Both the position numbers and the translations under genes were made by a program. The notes beneath the pieces were generated by a model. That model searched no databases. It saw only the letters and a list, made by a program, of their open reading frames with translations, and had not been told where the DNA came from. A DNA stretch of 33,919 nucleotides from Candidatus Aminicenantota bacterium. GTDB lineage: Bacteria; Acidobacteriota; Aminicenantia; Aminicenantales; Saccharicenantaceae. Every line of letters starts with the position of its first letter. Position 1 is the stretch's first letter. This document shows, one piece after another, positions 21,066 to 27,975 of this stretch. The stretch is from assembly GCA_016867635.1 (NCBI GenBank), contig VGJC01000007.1, forward strand, positions 1 to 33,919, in the 5' to 3' direction.

Positions 21066-22863
21066 GGGCGACCTCCTCCAGAGCGGGCCGGCGGTTGGCC
21101 AGGCGGGCGGCTTCGAGCGTCGCCTCCGCCAGGTCAAAGGTCGGAAGGACATCCCGGGACTTGCTGACCGCGGCTTCATAGAGCTCGGGGAAATTCTGCA
21201 GGGAAGTCAAGATGGGGTTTGGAGAGGTCTGGCCGAGCCCGCAGCGGCTCATGGCCTTGATCATCTTCCCCCAGTTCTCGAGGTCTGCTAGGTCCTGCCT
21301 CGTGCCGCGGCCGGTCATGATCTTTTCCAGCTTCTCCTTCAACAAGATGTTGCCGACCCGACAGGGCGTGCACCAACCGCAGGATTCCTCGATGAAGAAC
21401 TCCATGAAGTTGTCGATGATCTCGAAGAGATCACGCCAGGGCCCGAAGATCATGATCGACCCACCTGTCGGGAGGTCCTCGAAAGCGACCCTCCGCCCGA
21501 AATCCCTCCGGGAGATCATCGCCCCCGACGGCCCGCCGATCTGGACGGCGAAGGCGTCCTTGGCGCCGACGATGTCCAGAAGCTCGCGAACGGTCAATCC
21601 GAACTCGAGTTCGTAGACCCCGGGACGCTCGCAATCGCCGGAGATGCTGAAGAGCTTCGTGCCCGACGAATTTGCCGAGCCCATCGAGTTGAACCATGAT
21701 GCGCCATGGATGATGATCTTGGCCGCGGCGCAGAGGGTTTCCACATTGTTGACCGTCGTGGGCTGCCCGAGGTAGCCGATCTGAACCGGGAATGGGGGCC
21801 TGTTCCTCGGTTCGCCCCGTTTGCCTTGGGCGGACTCGAGCAGCGCGGATTCCTCGCCGCAGATGTATGCGCCCCCGCCCAGCTTGATCGAGATGTCAAA
21901 ATCGAATCGAGACCCCGCGATGCTCTTGCCCAGGAGATTCTCCCGGCGGAGGCCGTCCAGGACCGACTCGAGAAGCGGACGGAGGTAGTCGTATTCGGCC
22001 CGCAGGTAGAGGACCCCTTCCTCCGCGCCCACGGCATAGCCGGCGACGGCCATGCCCTCGAAGACGAGGCGGGAAAGCTCGGTGAGGATGACCCGGTCCT
22101 TGAACGTCCCGGGCTCTCCCTCGTCGGCGTTGCAGACGACATAATGGGGAGGGTTCTTTTCCCTGCGGCAGAAGTCCCATTTGAGCCCGGTCGGGAAGCC
22201 GGCCCCGCCGCGGCCGAGCAGGTTGGCCCGCTTGATCTCTTCGATGACCGCCTCGGGAGTCATGGCGACGGCTTTCCGGACGGCCGCTCCGGGCTCGTGC
22301 GGGCCGAAGAGGACCGGGCCCCTTCTCCGAATGTTGTTGGCGACCATGGACCGGACAAGGTCCGATTGGTTGGCCCCGTCGCGGTACTTATCGACCAGGA
22401 CTTGGGCAGGTTTTCCCGCTCTGAGGGCGCGGACAAGATGCCCAACCTTTAAGGGCGTCAACTGCGTGAAAACGACGCCGTCGATGATGGCCGAGGGCTC
22501 CTGGTCGTTCATCCCGATGCAGGAGGTCGGGAAGAGCCCGATCGAGCCGTCCGGGGAGACCTCCCCGAACCGGCAGCCGGCCTCCTGCTCGAAGGCCTTG
22601 GCGACGGCCGCCCGGCCCTTCATCCGGGAGGTGATCGAATCGTTCAGGTAGACCGTCGACCGGCCCCTGGGCTCAAGGGAGAAGAAATGGTAGAAGGTGA
22701 CGGCGCCCCGGACCTCGGCTTTCGAGAGGCCCAGATGGGCGGCGATCCCGGAAACAGCCTCCTCGGGGACGTGGCCATGCCGCCCCTGGACGTCGCGAAT
22801 GATATCCAGGAGCGCCGAGGGGTCTTTGGGGCGGCCGTGGAGGATGCCCTTGTCATTTTTCAT
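21058..22863 (-). CDS. hoxF: NAD-coupled hydrogenase diaphorase subunit HoxF (NuoE-NuoF fusion)
   Basis: A 601-residue fusion. Residues about 15-165 are NuoE-like and 170-595 are NuoF-like, with GRGGAGFPTG, NADEGEPGTFKDR, GGAYICGEE and the [4Fe-4S] ligands in ESCGWCTPCR and RCGLGQT. It binds FMN and NAD(H). In the NuoE-like part the usual first cysteine pair is missing (the segment reads VYLNDSITSRM) and only one cysteine of the second pair remains (TSCIGMND), so a normal [2Fe-2S] cluster there is doubtful. The start at 22863 is set by CGGAG eight bases upstream; the longer frame continues into the promoter region. It is the first gene of hoxFUYH-protease-hypBA. Confidence 0.94.
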   Translation of the reverse strand: MKNDKGILHGRPKDPSALLDIIRDVQGRHGHVPEEAVSGIAAHLGLSKAEVRGAVTFYHFFSLEPRGRSTVYLNDSITSRMKGRAAVAKAFEQEAGCRFGEVSPDGSIGLFPTSCIGMNDQEPSAIIDGVVFTQLTPLKVGHLVRALRAGKPAQVLVDKYRDGANQSDLVRSMVANNIRRRGPVLFGPHEPGAAVRKAVAMTPEAVIEEIKRANLLGRGGAGFPTGLKWDFCRREKNPPHYVVCNADEGEPGTFKDRVILTELSRLVFEGMAVAGYAVGAEEGVLYLRAEYDYLRPLLESVLDGLRRENLLGKSIAGSRFDFDISIKLGGGAYICGEESALLESAQGKRGEPRNRPPFPVQIGYLGQPTTVNNVETLCAAAKIIIHGASWFNSMGSANSSGTKLFSISGDCERPGVYELEFGLTVRELLDIVGAKDAFAVQIGGPSGAMISRRDFGRRVAFEDLPTGGSIMIFGPWRDLFEIIDNFMEFFIEESCGWCTPCRVGNILLKEKLEKIMTGRGTRQDLADLENWGKMIKAMSRCGLGQTSPNPILTSLQNFPELYEAAVSKSRDVLPTFDLAEATLEAARLANRRPALEEVAHE

Positions 22864-22897
22864 GTTTGAACTCCGTTCTCGGAGATTTGAGCATAGT

Positions 22898-22926
22898 AGT
22901 TTAACACAAAAAAAAGGGGGGGGAAA
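22898..22926 (-). promoter_or_regulatory. Possible hox operon promoter containing a homopolymer
   Basis: On the minus strand a TAAACT box (22903-22898) preceded by TGT could be a -10. The matching -35 position (22926-22921) reads TTTCCC, a poor match. The 17-base spacer is almost entirely C then T runs (eight C and eight T including the edge of the -35). The promoter call is weak; the run itself is certain. Confidence 0.35.
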
Positions 22927-22966
22927 CATGTTTTCGGAAGGTTTTTGCGTGGCCCCCATAAAGGGC

Positions 22967-22996
22967 TTGCTTTTCTCCCGCGAATCAGATTAAAAT
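22967..22996 (+). promoter_or_regulatory. Promoter of the lipoprotein gene
   Basis: TTGCTT (22967-22972) and TAAAAT (22991-22996) are 18 bases apart. The leader would be about 37 bases and includes the ribosome site GGAAGGAGG. It diverges from the hox promoter within the same 176-base spacer. Confidence 0.5.
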
Positions 22997-23039
22997 CCAG
23001 ATAGGACGATTTTCGACAAAGCCCCGGAAGGAGGAAGGA

Positions 23040-23732
23040 ATGAGGAAAAAAGTATCTCTCGTGATCGGCCTCATGGTCGCGTTTCTCGTAGTGACGGCGT
23101 GCTCGCCGGCGCCCGAAAAGGGTCTTCTTTCCAAGTATTTCAACGCCATGACGCTCAGCGACAACCAGACGATGGCGTCCATGGCCCTCCAGCCGATCCA
23201 GATCGAGCTCGCTTCGTGGGAGATCCTGAACGTCGGTCCGGAGACCATCATCCCGGCCATCCTCGCCGACCTGAACGCGAAAGAGCTGGAGCTCAAGAAA
23301 GCGGTTGAAGGGAACATCGGGCCGACCGTCGAGGCCAAGGATCTCCTGGACATCGCCCAGGAGGACATGGACACCGCCCGGAGCTCCTCCGCCAGGGCCG
23401 CCGCCAAGAGGAAGGTCGATGAGCTCCAGACCAAGTACGACGCCCAGTACGCCAGGCACAAGGAGCTTCAGCAGGGCTACAACGACGCCAAGGCCGCCGC
23501 GGCCACCGAAGAAGATATGACCAAGTTCTCGCTGGGGGTCCGGGAGCTGGCCACGATCCGCGAGCTGACCGGCAACGTCCATTCCAAAGAGGTCGAGGTC
23601 GGCATCCGGAACAAGGCGGGGGCGACGCTGAAGTACCGCTTGTTCATGAAGCAGTACGCGCTGAGGGACGAGGTCAACAACCTGCGCCACAACGGCCGTT
23701 GGGTCATCATCCGGTTCGAGCCCATCGCCTGA
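23040..23732 (+). CDS. Predicted lipoprotein with a helical middle, unknown function
   Basis: A 230-residue protein. A basic, hydrophobic signal (MRKKVSLVIGLMVAFLVV) leads to the lipobox V18-T19-A20-C21, so it should be lipid-anchored and exported. Residues about 75-175 are rich in Ala, Glu, Lys, Gln and Asp with heptad-like spacing, suggesting long helices or a coiled coil. The C-terminal segment (about 185-230) looks like a small folded end with many hydrophobic and Arg residues. I do not recognise the family. The ribosome site GGAAGGAGGAAGGA is very strong, which suggests high expression. It stands alone, divergent from hox and followed by tRNA genes. Confidence 0.85.
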   Translation: MRKKVSLVIGLMVAFLVVTACSPAPEKGLLSKYFNAMTLSDNQTMASMALQPIQIELASWEILNVGPETIIPAILADLNAKELELKKAVEGNIGPTVEAKDLLDIAQEDMDTARSSSARAAAKRKVDELQTKYDAQYARHKELQQGYNDAKAAAATEEDMTKFSLGVRELATIRELTGNVHSKEVEVGIRNKAGATLKYRLFMKQYALRDEVNNLRHNGRWVIIRFEPIA

Positions 23733-23739
23733 ACCGGAG

Positions 23740-23754
23740 CCCCTTCCAAAGGGG
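23740..23754 (+). terminator. Short hairpin after the lipoprotein gene
   Basis: CCCCTT (23740-23745) pairs with AAGGGG (23749-23754) around a three-base loop, seven bases after the stop. The bases after it (GTGTTGACTCTTT) are only partly T-rich and contain the -35 box of the tRNA promoter, so termination is likely partial. Confidence 0.4.
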
Positions 23755-23757
23755 GTG

Positions 23758-23785
23758 TTGACTCTTTCTCGCCCTTCACTATAAT
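23758..23785 (+). promoter_or_regulatory. Promoter of the tRNA-Lys/tRNA-Glu pair
   Basis: TTGACT (23758-23763) and a perfect TATAAT (23780-23785) with 16 bases between. Predicted transcription start is near 23792, a few bases before tRNA-Lys. Confidence 0.75.
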
Positions 23786-23798
23786 AGTCCTTTCTGCC

Positions 23799-23870
23799 GG
23801 GCCGTTAGCTCAGAGGGAGAGCACCGGCCTTTTAAGTCGGGTGTCGCTGGTTCGAGTCCAGCACGGCTCA
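23799..23870 (+). tRNA. tRNA-Lys (UUU)
   Basis: A 72-base cloverleaf. The acceptor stem is GGGCCGT with ACGGCTC (one G-T pair), and the discriminator is A. The anticodon stem CCGGC/GTCGG holds the loop CTTTTAA, giving anticodon TTT. The T loop is TTCGAGT. CCA is not encoded. It lies seven bases before tRNA-Glu and shares its promoter. Confidence 0.95.
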
Positions 23871-23877
23871 TTTTCTC

Positions 23878-23950
23878 GCCCCTGTCGTCTAGAGGCCTAG
23901 GACACTGCCCTTTCAAGGCGGCAACACGGGTTCGAATCCCGTCGGGGGCG
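23878..23950 (+). tRNA. tRNA-Glu (UUC)
   Basis: A 73-base cloverleaf. The acceptor stem is GCCCCTG with CGGGGGC, and the discriminator is G. The anticodon stem CTGCC/GGCGG holds the loop CTTTCAA, giving anticodon TTC. The T arm is ACGGG-TTCGAAT-CCCGT. CCA is not encoded. A CGCCCGG/CCGGGCG hairpin follows at 23966-23988 and may end this transcript or the convergent one. Confidence 0.95.
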
Positions 23951-23965
23951 CTTTTCCCGGCTCTT

Positions 23966-23988
23966 CGCCCGGTTCGAGCCGCCGGGCG
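23966..23988. terminator. Hairpin between convergent transcripts
   Basis: CGCCCGG (23966-23972) pairs with CCGGGCG (23982-23988) around a nine-base loop. It lies after tRNA-Glu and before the convergent small membrane protein gene. No T-run follows on the plus strand, so it is called a bidirectional terminator candidate by position. Confidence 0.4.
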
Positions 23989-23999
23989 GACATCAGGTC

Positions 24000-24254
24000 T
24001 TATGGCGGGCCTTGCTCGCGGTCCTTTTCGGCCCGTCCCCCGGTCCCCTGGCCGCGTCTGAGCCGCGCCCGCCTGTACAACCAGAAAAGATAGACCGCCG
24101 GGACCTGGTAGAGGGCGATGATGACGGGGGACAGGATCAGCCAGTAAATGTTGAAGTCCCTGGCGAAAAGGAAGACGAACCCCCCGATCCCGGCCAGGCA
24201 GAGGAAGATGGACAGGCCCAGGTAAAGGCCGGGGGCGACGCCTCTCGCGGTCAT
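24000..24254 (-). CDS. Small two-helix membrane protein, unknown function
   Basis: An 84-residue protein with two transmembrane helices (about 9-31 and 36-61) and a basic, Arg/Lys-rich C-terminal tail from about residue 62 (YRRARLRRGQG). The longer reading frame runs through the tRNA-Val gene and is rejected; a strong AAGGAGG ribosome site nine bases ahead of the ATG at 24254 sets the start. It may be co-transcribed with tRNA-Val, which lies 78 bases upstream on the same strand. The charged tail should face the cytoplasm by the positive-inside rule. No family recognised. Confidence 0.7.
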   Translation of the reverse strand: MTARGVAPGLYLGLSIFLCLAGIGGFVFLFARDFNIYWLILSPVIIALYQVPAVYLFWLYRRARLRRGQGTGGRAEKDREQGPP

Positions 24255-24332
24255 CGGTCCGGACCTCCTTTCCCCGAAGGGCGCGCGTTCGATCCTCGGC
24301 GGCCCGGCCGGCGGCGCAGGGATGACAAGGAA

Positions 24333-24404
24333 TGGGCGGTGCAGGGGTCGAACCTGCGACCCTCGGTTTGTAAGACCGATACTCTGCCGCTGAGCTAACC
24401 GCCC
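24333..24404 (-). tRNA. tRNA-Val (UAC)
   Basis: A 72-base cloverleaf on the minus strand. The acceptor stem is GGGCGGT with ACCGCCC, and the discriminator is A. The anticodon stem TCGGT/ACCGA holds the loop CTTACAA, giving anticodon TAC. The T arm is GCAGG-TTCGACC-CCTGC. CCA is not encoded. Confidence 0.95.
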
Positions 24405-24439
24405 CCAGGGGCCGGCCGGCAAGCCTCCGGGCCGCCCTT

Positions 24440-24468
24440 AGGGTAGAGAAAAGGTCCGGCCCTGTCAA
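24440..24468 (-). promoter_or_regulatory. Promoter of tRNA-Val
   Basis: TTGACA (24468-24463) and TACCCT (24445-24440) are 17 bases apart on the minus strand, about 35 bases ahead of the tRNA. It lies back to back with the rplU promoter. Confidence 0.6.
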
Positions 24469-24484
24469 TCCCGGCCCGCCTGAT

Positions 24485-24513
24485 TTGACATGGGCCTGGT
24501 CCTGTGCTAAATT
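24485..24513 (+). promoter_or_regulatory. Promoter of rplU-rpmA
   Basis: TTGACA (24485-24490) is followed by TGTGCTAAATTT, giving a -10 of CTAAAT (16-base spacer) or TAAATT (17). The leader is about 35 bases and ends with GAGGAT ahead of the rplU ATG. Confidence 0.6.
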
Positions 24514-24552
24514 TGACGTCCAACTTTCTTACTCCAAAAGAGGATATTCCAA

Positions 24553-25020
24553 ATGTACGCAGTCATCCTGACAGGCGGAAAGCAGTATCGCGTCAAGGCC
24601 GGGGACATCCTGGCCGTTGAGAAGCTCGGTGTCGACCAGGGACGCAAGGTCCACTTCGACCGGGTCCTCTTGATCGAGGACGGGGAGAGCGTTCAGGTCG
24701 GGAGGCCCATGCTCGAGAACGCCGCGGTCGAGGCCGAGGTCGTCGAGAACTTCAAGGACGAGAAGGTCCTCGTTTTCAAGAAAAAAAAGCGAAAACAATA
24801 CCGCCGGACCCGCGGGCACAGGCAGCAGCTGACCAAGGTCCGCATCGACCGGATCCTGTCCGACAAGAGCGAGCTGCCGGCCATCCATCCCGTCGAAGAT
24901 GGACCCGAGGCAACGGTCAAGGCCGTCAAGCCGAAGACGGTCAGGCCGGCCAAAACCGCGCCCAAGCCGAAGGCCGCCAAGCCGGCGGCGGCCAAGACCA
25001 AGAAAGCGACCAAGGAGTAA
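24553..25020 (+). CDS. rplU: 50S ribosomal protein L21 with a C-terminal extension
   Basis: A 155-residue protein. Residues 1-102 are the L21 core, beginning MYAVILTGGKQYRVKAGD and containing KKKRKQYRRTRGHRQ near 77-91, the 23S rRNA-binding basic stretch. Typical bacterial L21 is about 103 residues; the extra 50 or so are a Lys/Ala/Pro-rich, low-complexity tail that is likely disordered and could bind RNA. It is the first gene of the rplU-rpmA-obgE-nadD-rsfS block, an order conserved in many bacteria. Confidence 0.96.
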   Translation: MYAVILTGGKQYRVKAGDILAVEKLGVDQGRKVHFDRVLLIEDGESVQVGRPMLENAAVEAEVVENFKDEKVLVFKKKKRKQYRRTRGHRQQLTKVRIDRILSDKSELPAIHPVEDGPEATVKAVKPKTVRPAKTAPKPKAAKPAAAKTKKATKE

Positions 25021-25023
25021 GCC

Positions 25024-25278
25024 ATGGCCCATAAAAAAGCGGGGGGAAGCGCTCGCAACGGCAGGGACAGTTGCGGAAAGAGACTGGGGGTCAAGCGCCA
25101 TGGCGGCCAGCTCGTCAACGCCGGTTCCATTCTCGTCCGCCAGAGAGGCACGCCCATCAAGGCCGGTCCGAACGTCGGACGGGCCAAGGACGACACCCTT
25201 TTCGCCCAGGTCACGGGCGTCGTCCGGTTTTCCGACAAGGGCCGGAAAGGAAAGGTCGTTTCCGTTCTGCCGGCTTGA
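25024..25278 (+). CDS. rpmA: 50S ribosomal protein L27
   Basis: An 84-residue protein of standard length. It begins [16 protein letters not shown] and ends in a typical [16 protein letters not shown]. The N-terminal tail that reaches the peptidyl transferase centre starts directly with Ala-His-Lys-Lys; there is no Firmicutes-type cleavable leader. It starts three bases after the rplU stop with AAGGAG. Confidence 0.97.
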   Translation: MAHKKAGGSARNGRDSCGKRLGVKRHGGQLVNAGSILVRQRGTPIKAGPNVGRAKDDTLFAQVTGVVRFSDKGRKGKVVSVLPA

Positions 25279-25355
25279 GGAAGACATCAACGCCTCGAGT
25301 TCCCCCTCCCTGACAAAGCGTACCCAGACGCCTTCCCGCGAAAGGGGGAGGTCTC

Positions 25356-26387
25356 TTGTTCGTTGATCAGGTCCGGGTCACGGTTAAAGCCGGCAAGGGC
25401 GGCAACGGCTGCGTCAGTTTCCGGCGGGAGTACAGGGTGCCGAAAGGCGGCCCGGACGGGGGCCGGGGCGGCGACGGGGGAAGCGTCTATTTCGTCTCGG
25501 ACGCAAGCGTGAGCTCCCTGTCCTGGTTCCGCTTTCACCCCGACCTCAAGGCCAAGAACGGCGCTCACGGCGAGGGAAGCAACCGCCAGGGAAAGCGGGG
25601 GGCCGACCTCCGCCTCCGGGTCCCCGTCGGGACGGTCGTCAAGGAAAAGGACTCGGACGAGGCCCTCTTCGATTTCATCCGTCCCGGCCAGATCTTCGAG
25701 GCGGCCCGGCGCGGGCGGGGCGGCCGGGGGAACGCCTCTTTCGCCACCTCCACCCGTCAGGCCCCCCGGGAGGCGCGGCCGGGAACGCCGGGAGAGGTTA
25801 AAGAGCTGTCCTTGGAGCTCAAGCTGATCGCGGACGTCGGACTGGTCGGCTTTCCCAACGCCGGCAAATCGACCCTGATCTCCAAGATATCCGCGGCCCG
25901 GCCGCTCATCGCCGACTACCCGTTCACGACCCTGACCCCGAACCTCGGGGTGGTCGACATCGGGGAGTACAGGAGCTTCGTCGTGGCCGACATCCCCGGG
26001 CTCGTCGCGGGGGCCCATCTCGGCCAGGGCCTGGGAGTCCGCTTCCTGCGCCATATCGAGCGGACGAAAATGCTCGTCCATCTGGTCGACGTCTCCCCTT
26101 ATACCGGGCGCGACCCCGTCGAGGATTACCATGTCATCATGAAGGAGCTCCGGGCCTTCAACCCGGAGGTCGCCGCCCGCCCCCAGGTCCTGGCGGCCAA
26201 CAAGGTGGACCTGCTGGGGAAGGACAAGTCACGGCTGACGTCGATCAAGAAGCTGGCGGCCGGAAAGAAGATCCCCTTTTTCGCCGTCTCGGCGATCAAA
26301 GAGGAGGGACTCCGCCCGCTCGTCGAAGCCTTGGCCCGCGGCCTGGCCCGGCTGGGAGAGGGGAGCGGCGAAGGCGGCCCCGAATGA
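25356..26387 (+). CDS. obgE: GTPase ObgE/CgtA (ribosome assembly)
   Basis: A 343-residue Obg GTPase. Residues 1-158 are the Gly-rich Obg fold; the G domain follows with GFPNAGKSTLI (G1), the DIPGLVAGA switch-II segment (G3) and NKVDLL (G4). The variable C-terminal domain of some relatives is absent, leaving only a short acidic tail. It works in 50S assembly and stress signalling. The start is TTG at 25356, five bases after a strong GGGGGAGG site. That site lies in AGGGGGA, which can pair with TCCCCCT at 25301-25307. Confidence 0.95.
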   Translation: MFVDQVRVTVKAGKGGNGCVSFRREYRVPKGGPDGGRGGDGGSVYFVSDASVSSLSWFRFHPDLKAKNGAHGEGSNRQGKRGADLRLRVPVGTVVKEKDSDEALFDFIRPGQIFEAARRGRGGRGNASFATSTRQAPREARPGTPGEVKELSLELKLIADVGLVGFPNAGKSTLISKISAARPLIADYPFTTLTPNLGVVDIGEYRSFVVADIPGLVAGAHLGQGLGVRFLRHIERTKMLVHLVDVSPYTGRDPVEDYHVIMKELRAFNPEVAARPQVLAANKVDLLGKDKSRLTSIKKLAAGKKIPFFAVSAIKEEGLRPLVEALARGLARLGEGSGEGGPE

Positions 26388-27052
26388 AGGACAGGATCGG
26401 GCTTTTCGGCGGGACGTTCGATCCGATCCACAACGGGCACATCCGGGCGGCGGAGGAGGTCCAGCGCGCCTTCGGGCTCGGTCGGGTGCTGTTCGTCCCC
26501 TCGCATCTGCCTCCCCACAAGCAGGGCGGACCGGGGGCTTCCCCGGCCGATCGTCTGCGGATGGTCGAGCTCGCGTGCGAGGGACACCCCGGGTTCGTCG
26601 CCTCCCCGATCGAAGTGGAGGCCGGAGGGCGGTCCTATTCCTTCCTGACCCTGGCCCGGATCAGGGAGCTGTACTCTGAGGCCGAGGTCTTCTTCATCCT
26701 CGGGGTCGACGCCTTCCTGGAGATCGGCACCTGGCGCGAGCGCGAGCGTGTTCTCGCCGAGTGCCGGTTCATCGTCACCGGCAGGCCCGGCTTCGAGCTC
26801 GAAGCCGCGACAAGCGTCCTGGGGGGAAGGCTGCGGACGGACATCCTGCGGATCGCGGACCGCGGCCCCGTCGACGAGGACCTGCTCGCGCGGGCCAGGG
26901 TCTTCCTCCTGCCCATCGGCGCCCTGGACGTGTCTTCGACGGACGTCCGGGAGCGCCTCCGGAAAGGCCTGAGCCTGGCCGGGCTCGTCCCTTCGTCCGT
27001 CGAAGCTTATATCCGGGAACATCAACTCTATCTCGATCGGCGGGGACCATGA
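26384..27052 (+). CDS. nadD: Nicotinate-nucleotide adenylyltransferase NadD
   Basis: A 222-residue nucleotidyltransferase that makes deamido-NAD from nicotinate mononucleotide and ATP. It has the motif GLFGGTFDPIHNGHIRAA near the N-terminus and the C-terminal SSTDVRERL, the ISSTxxR equivalent. The start overlaps the obgE stop (ATGA). The later step to NAD is encoded by nadE about 4 kb downstream. Confidence 0.95.
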   Translation: MKDRIGLFGGTFDPIHNGHIRAAEEVQRAFGLGRVLFVPSHLPPHKQGGPGASPADRLRMVELACEGHPGFVASPIEVEAGGRSYSFLTLARIRELYSEAEVFFILGVDAFLEIGTWRERERVLAECRFIVTGRPGFELEAATSVLGGRLRTDILRIADRGPVDEDLLARARVFLLPIGALDVSSTDVRERLRKGLSLAGLVPSSVEAYIREHQLYLDRRGP

Positions 27053-27420
27053 CACAAGAAAAGAAGAAGCGCCTCACGAAACGGAGCCTGCCCGCGGAGG
27101 TCAAGCTGGCCGTCGAAGCGGGGCTGGCCAAGAAGGCCGAGGACGTCTGCCTCCTCGACCTGCGCGAGCTGTCCGCCTTCACCGACTTTTTCCTGATCAT
27201 GAACGGGAGCTCATCGCGGCAGAACGCGGCCGTCGCGGAAGGCATCGAAGTCCGGCTCAAGGCGGCCGGCGTCCGTCCTCTCGGGGTCGAAGGGCGGGAG
27301 TCGGCGGACTGGGTCCTGGTCGATTACGGCTGGTTCGTCGTCCACGTCTTCTCCCGCGGCGCCAGGGATCACTACGACCTCGAGAAGCTCTGGGGAGACG
27401 CGCCCCGCCTCGATTTCTAG
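27049..27420 (+). CDS. rsfS: Ribosome silencing factor RsfS
   Basis: A 123-residue protein of the RsfS/DUF143 family, which binds L14 and blocks subunit joining under starvation. Signatures: ED-V-LLDLRELSAFTDFFLI near 34-53, WVLVDYGWFVVHVFS near 87-101 and YDLEKLWGDAP at the end. It overlaps nadD by four bases. A GGGGACC stretch precedes the ATG, so translation is probably coupled. Confidence 0.94.
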   Translation: MTQEKKKRLTKRSLPAEVKLAVEAGLAKKAEDVCLLDLRELSAFTDFFLIMNGSSSRQNAAVAEGIEVRLKAAGVRPLGVEGRESADWVLVDYGWFVVHVFSRGARDHYDLEKLWGDAPRLDF

Positions 27421-27454
27421 CCGCCCGCGGCCCCGCGGAACGGGGAGAAAGATG

Positions 27455-27483
27455 TTGACAAGTCGGTTTCGAATCGGTATTGT
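27455..27483 (+). promoter_or_regulatory. Promoter of rlmH-dksA-comF
   Basis: TTGACA (27455-27460) and TATTGT (27478-27483) are exactly 17 bases apart. Transcription should begin near 27490, downstream of the ATG at 27487, which favours the later rlmH start at 27502. Confidence 0.6.
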
Positions 27484-27501
27484 TCTATGGCGTTTTCGGC
27501 G

Positions 27502-27969
27502 ATGCGCCTGAAATTCCTCTGGCCGGGCAGAACGAAAAGCCCGGAGCTGCGCGCCTTGCAGGACCTGTTCGTCGCCAGGATCGAGGCCCTGGCGGCGTGC
27601 CGCGTCGTCGAGACGCGCGAGGCCCGGGGGGTCGACGAGAGGCTGGCGGGGAAGATCAAGGAGATCGAAGCCCAGGGCCTCGAGAGGCACCTCGAAGGGG
27701 CCTACGTGATCTGCCTCGGGGATCAGGGAAAAGAAATGACGTCACAAGAGTTCGCGCGCTTCCTGCGCGGCCGGGAACGGGAAACGGGCCGGCCGCCGGC
27801 CTTCGTCGTCGGCGGCTTCCTGGGCCTGGCCGAGCGCATCGTGGACAAGGCCGATCTGGTCCTGTCGCTGTCGCGCCTGACCTTTTCCCACGAGCTGTGC
27901 CGGGTCGTCCTGCTCGAGCAGGTCTACAGAGCCTTGACCATCAACCGCGGCCGCCAATATGCCAAGTGA
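27502..27969 (+). CDS. rlmH: 23S rRNA pseudouridine-1915 N3-methyltransferase RlmH
   Basis: A 155-residue SPOUT methyltransferase, equal in length to the E. coli enzyme. The family core is present: YVICLGDQGKEMTSQEFA, then FVVGGFLGLAERI for the knotted SAM site, and the C-terminal ALTINRGRQYAK (usual end INRG-Y-). I prefer ATG at 27502 to ATG at 27487 because the predicted transcript starts between them and because RlmH normally begins like MRLKFLW. No obvious ribosome site precedes either, so it may use a very short leader. Confidence 0.92.
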   Translation: MRLKFLWPGRTKSPELRALQDLFVARIEALAACRVVETREARGVDERLAGKIKEIEAQGLERHLEGAYVICLGDQGKEMTSQEFARFLRGRERETGRPPAFVVGGFLGLAERIVDKADLVLSLSRLTFSHELCRVVLLEQVYRALTINRGRQYAK

Positions 27970-27975
27970 GGGAGA

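Noticed and set aside
22895-22915. Rex (NADH-sensing repressor) site at the hox promoter
   Set aside because: Only a TTGTG half-site is present with no facing TTCACAA, so it cannot be supported.
24255-24422. Longer reading of the small membrane protein through tRNA-Val
   Set aside because: The extension is the tRNA gene read in frame; a strong ribosome site sits at the internal ATG 24254.
27487-27501. rlmH start at ATG 27487
   Set aside because: It lies only four bases after the predicted -10 box, upstream of the probable transcription start, and adds residues not usual for RlmH.
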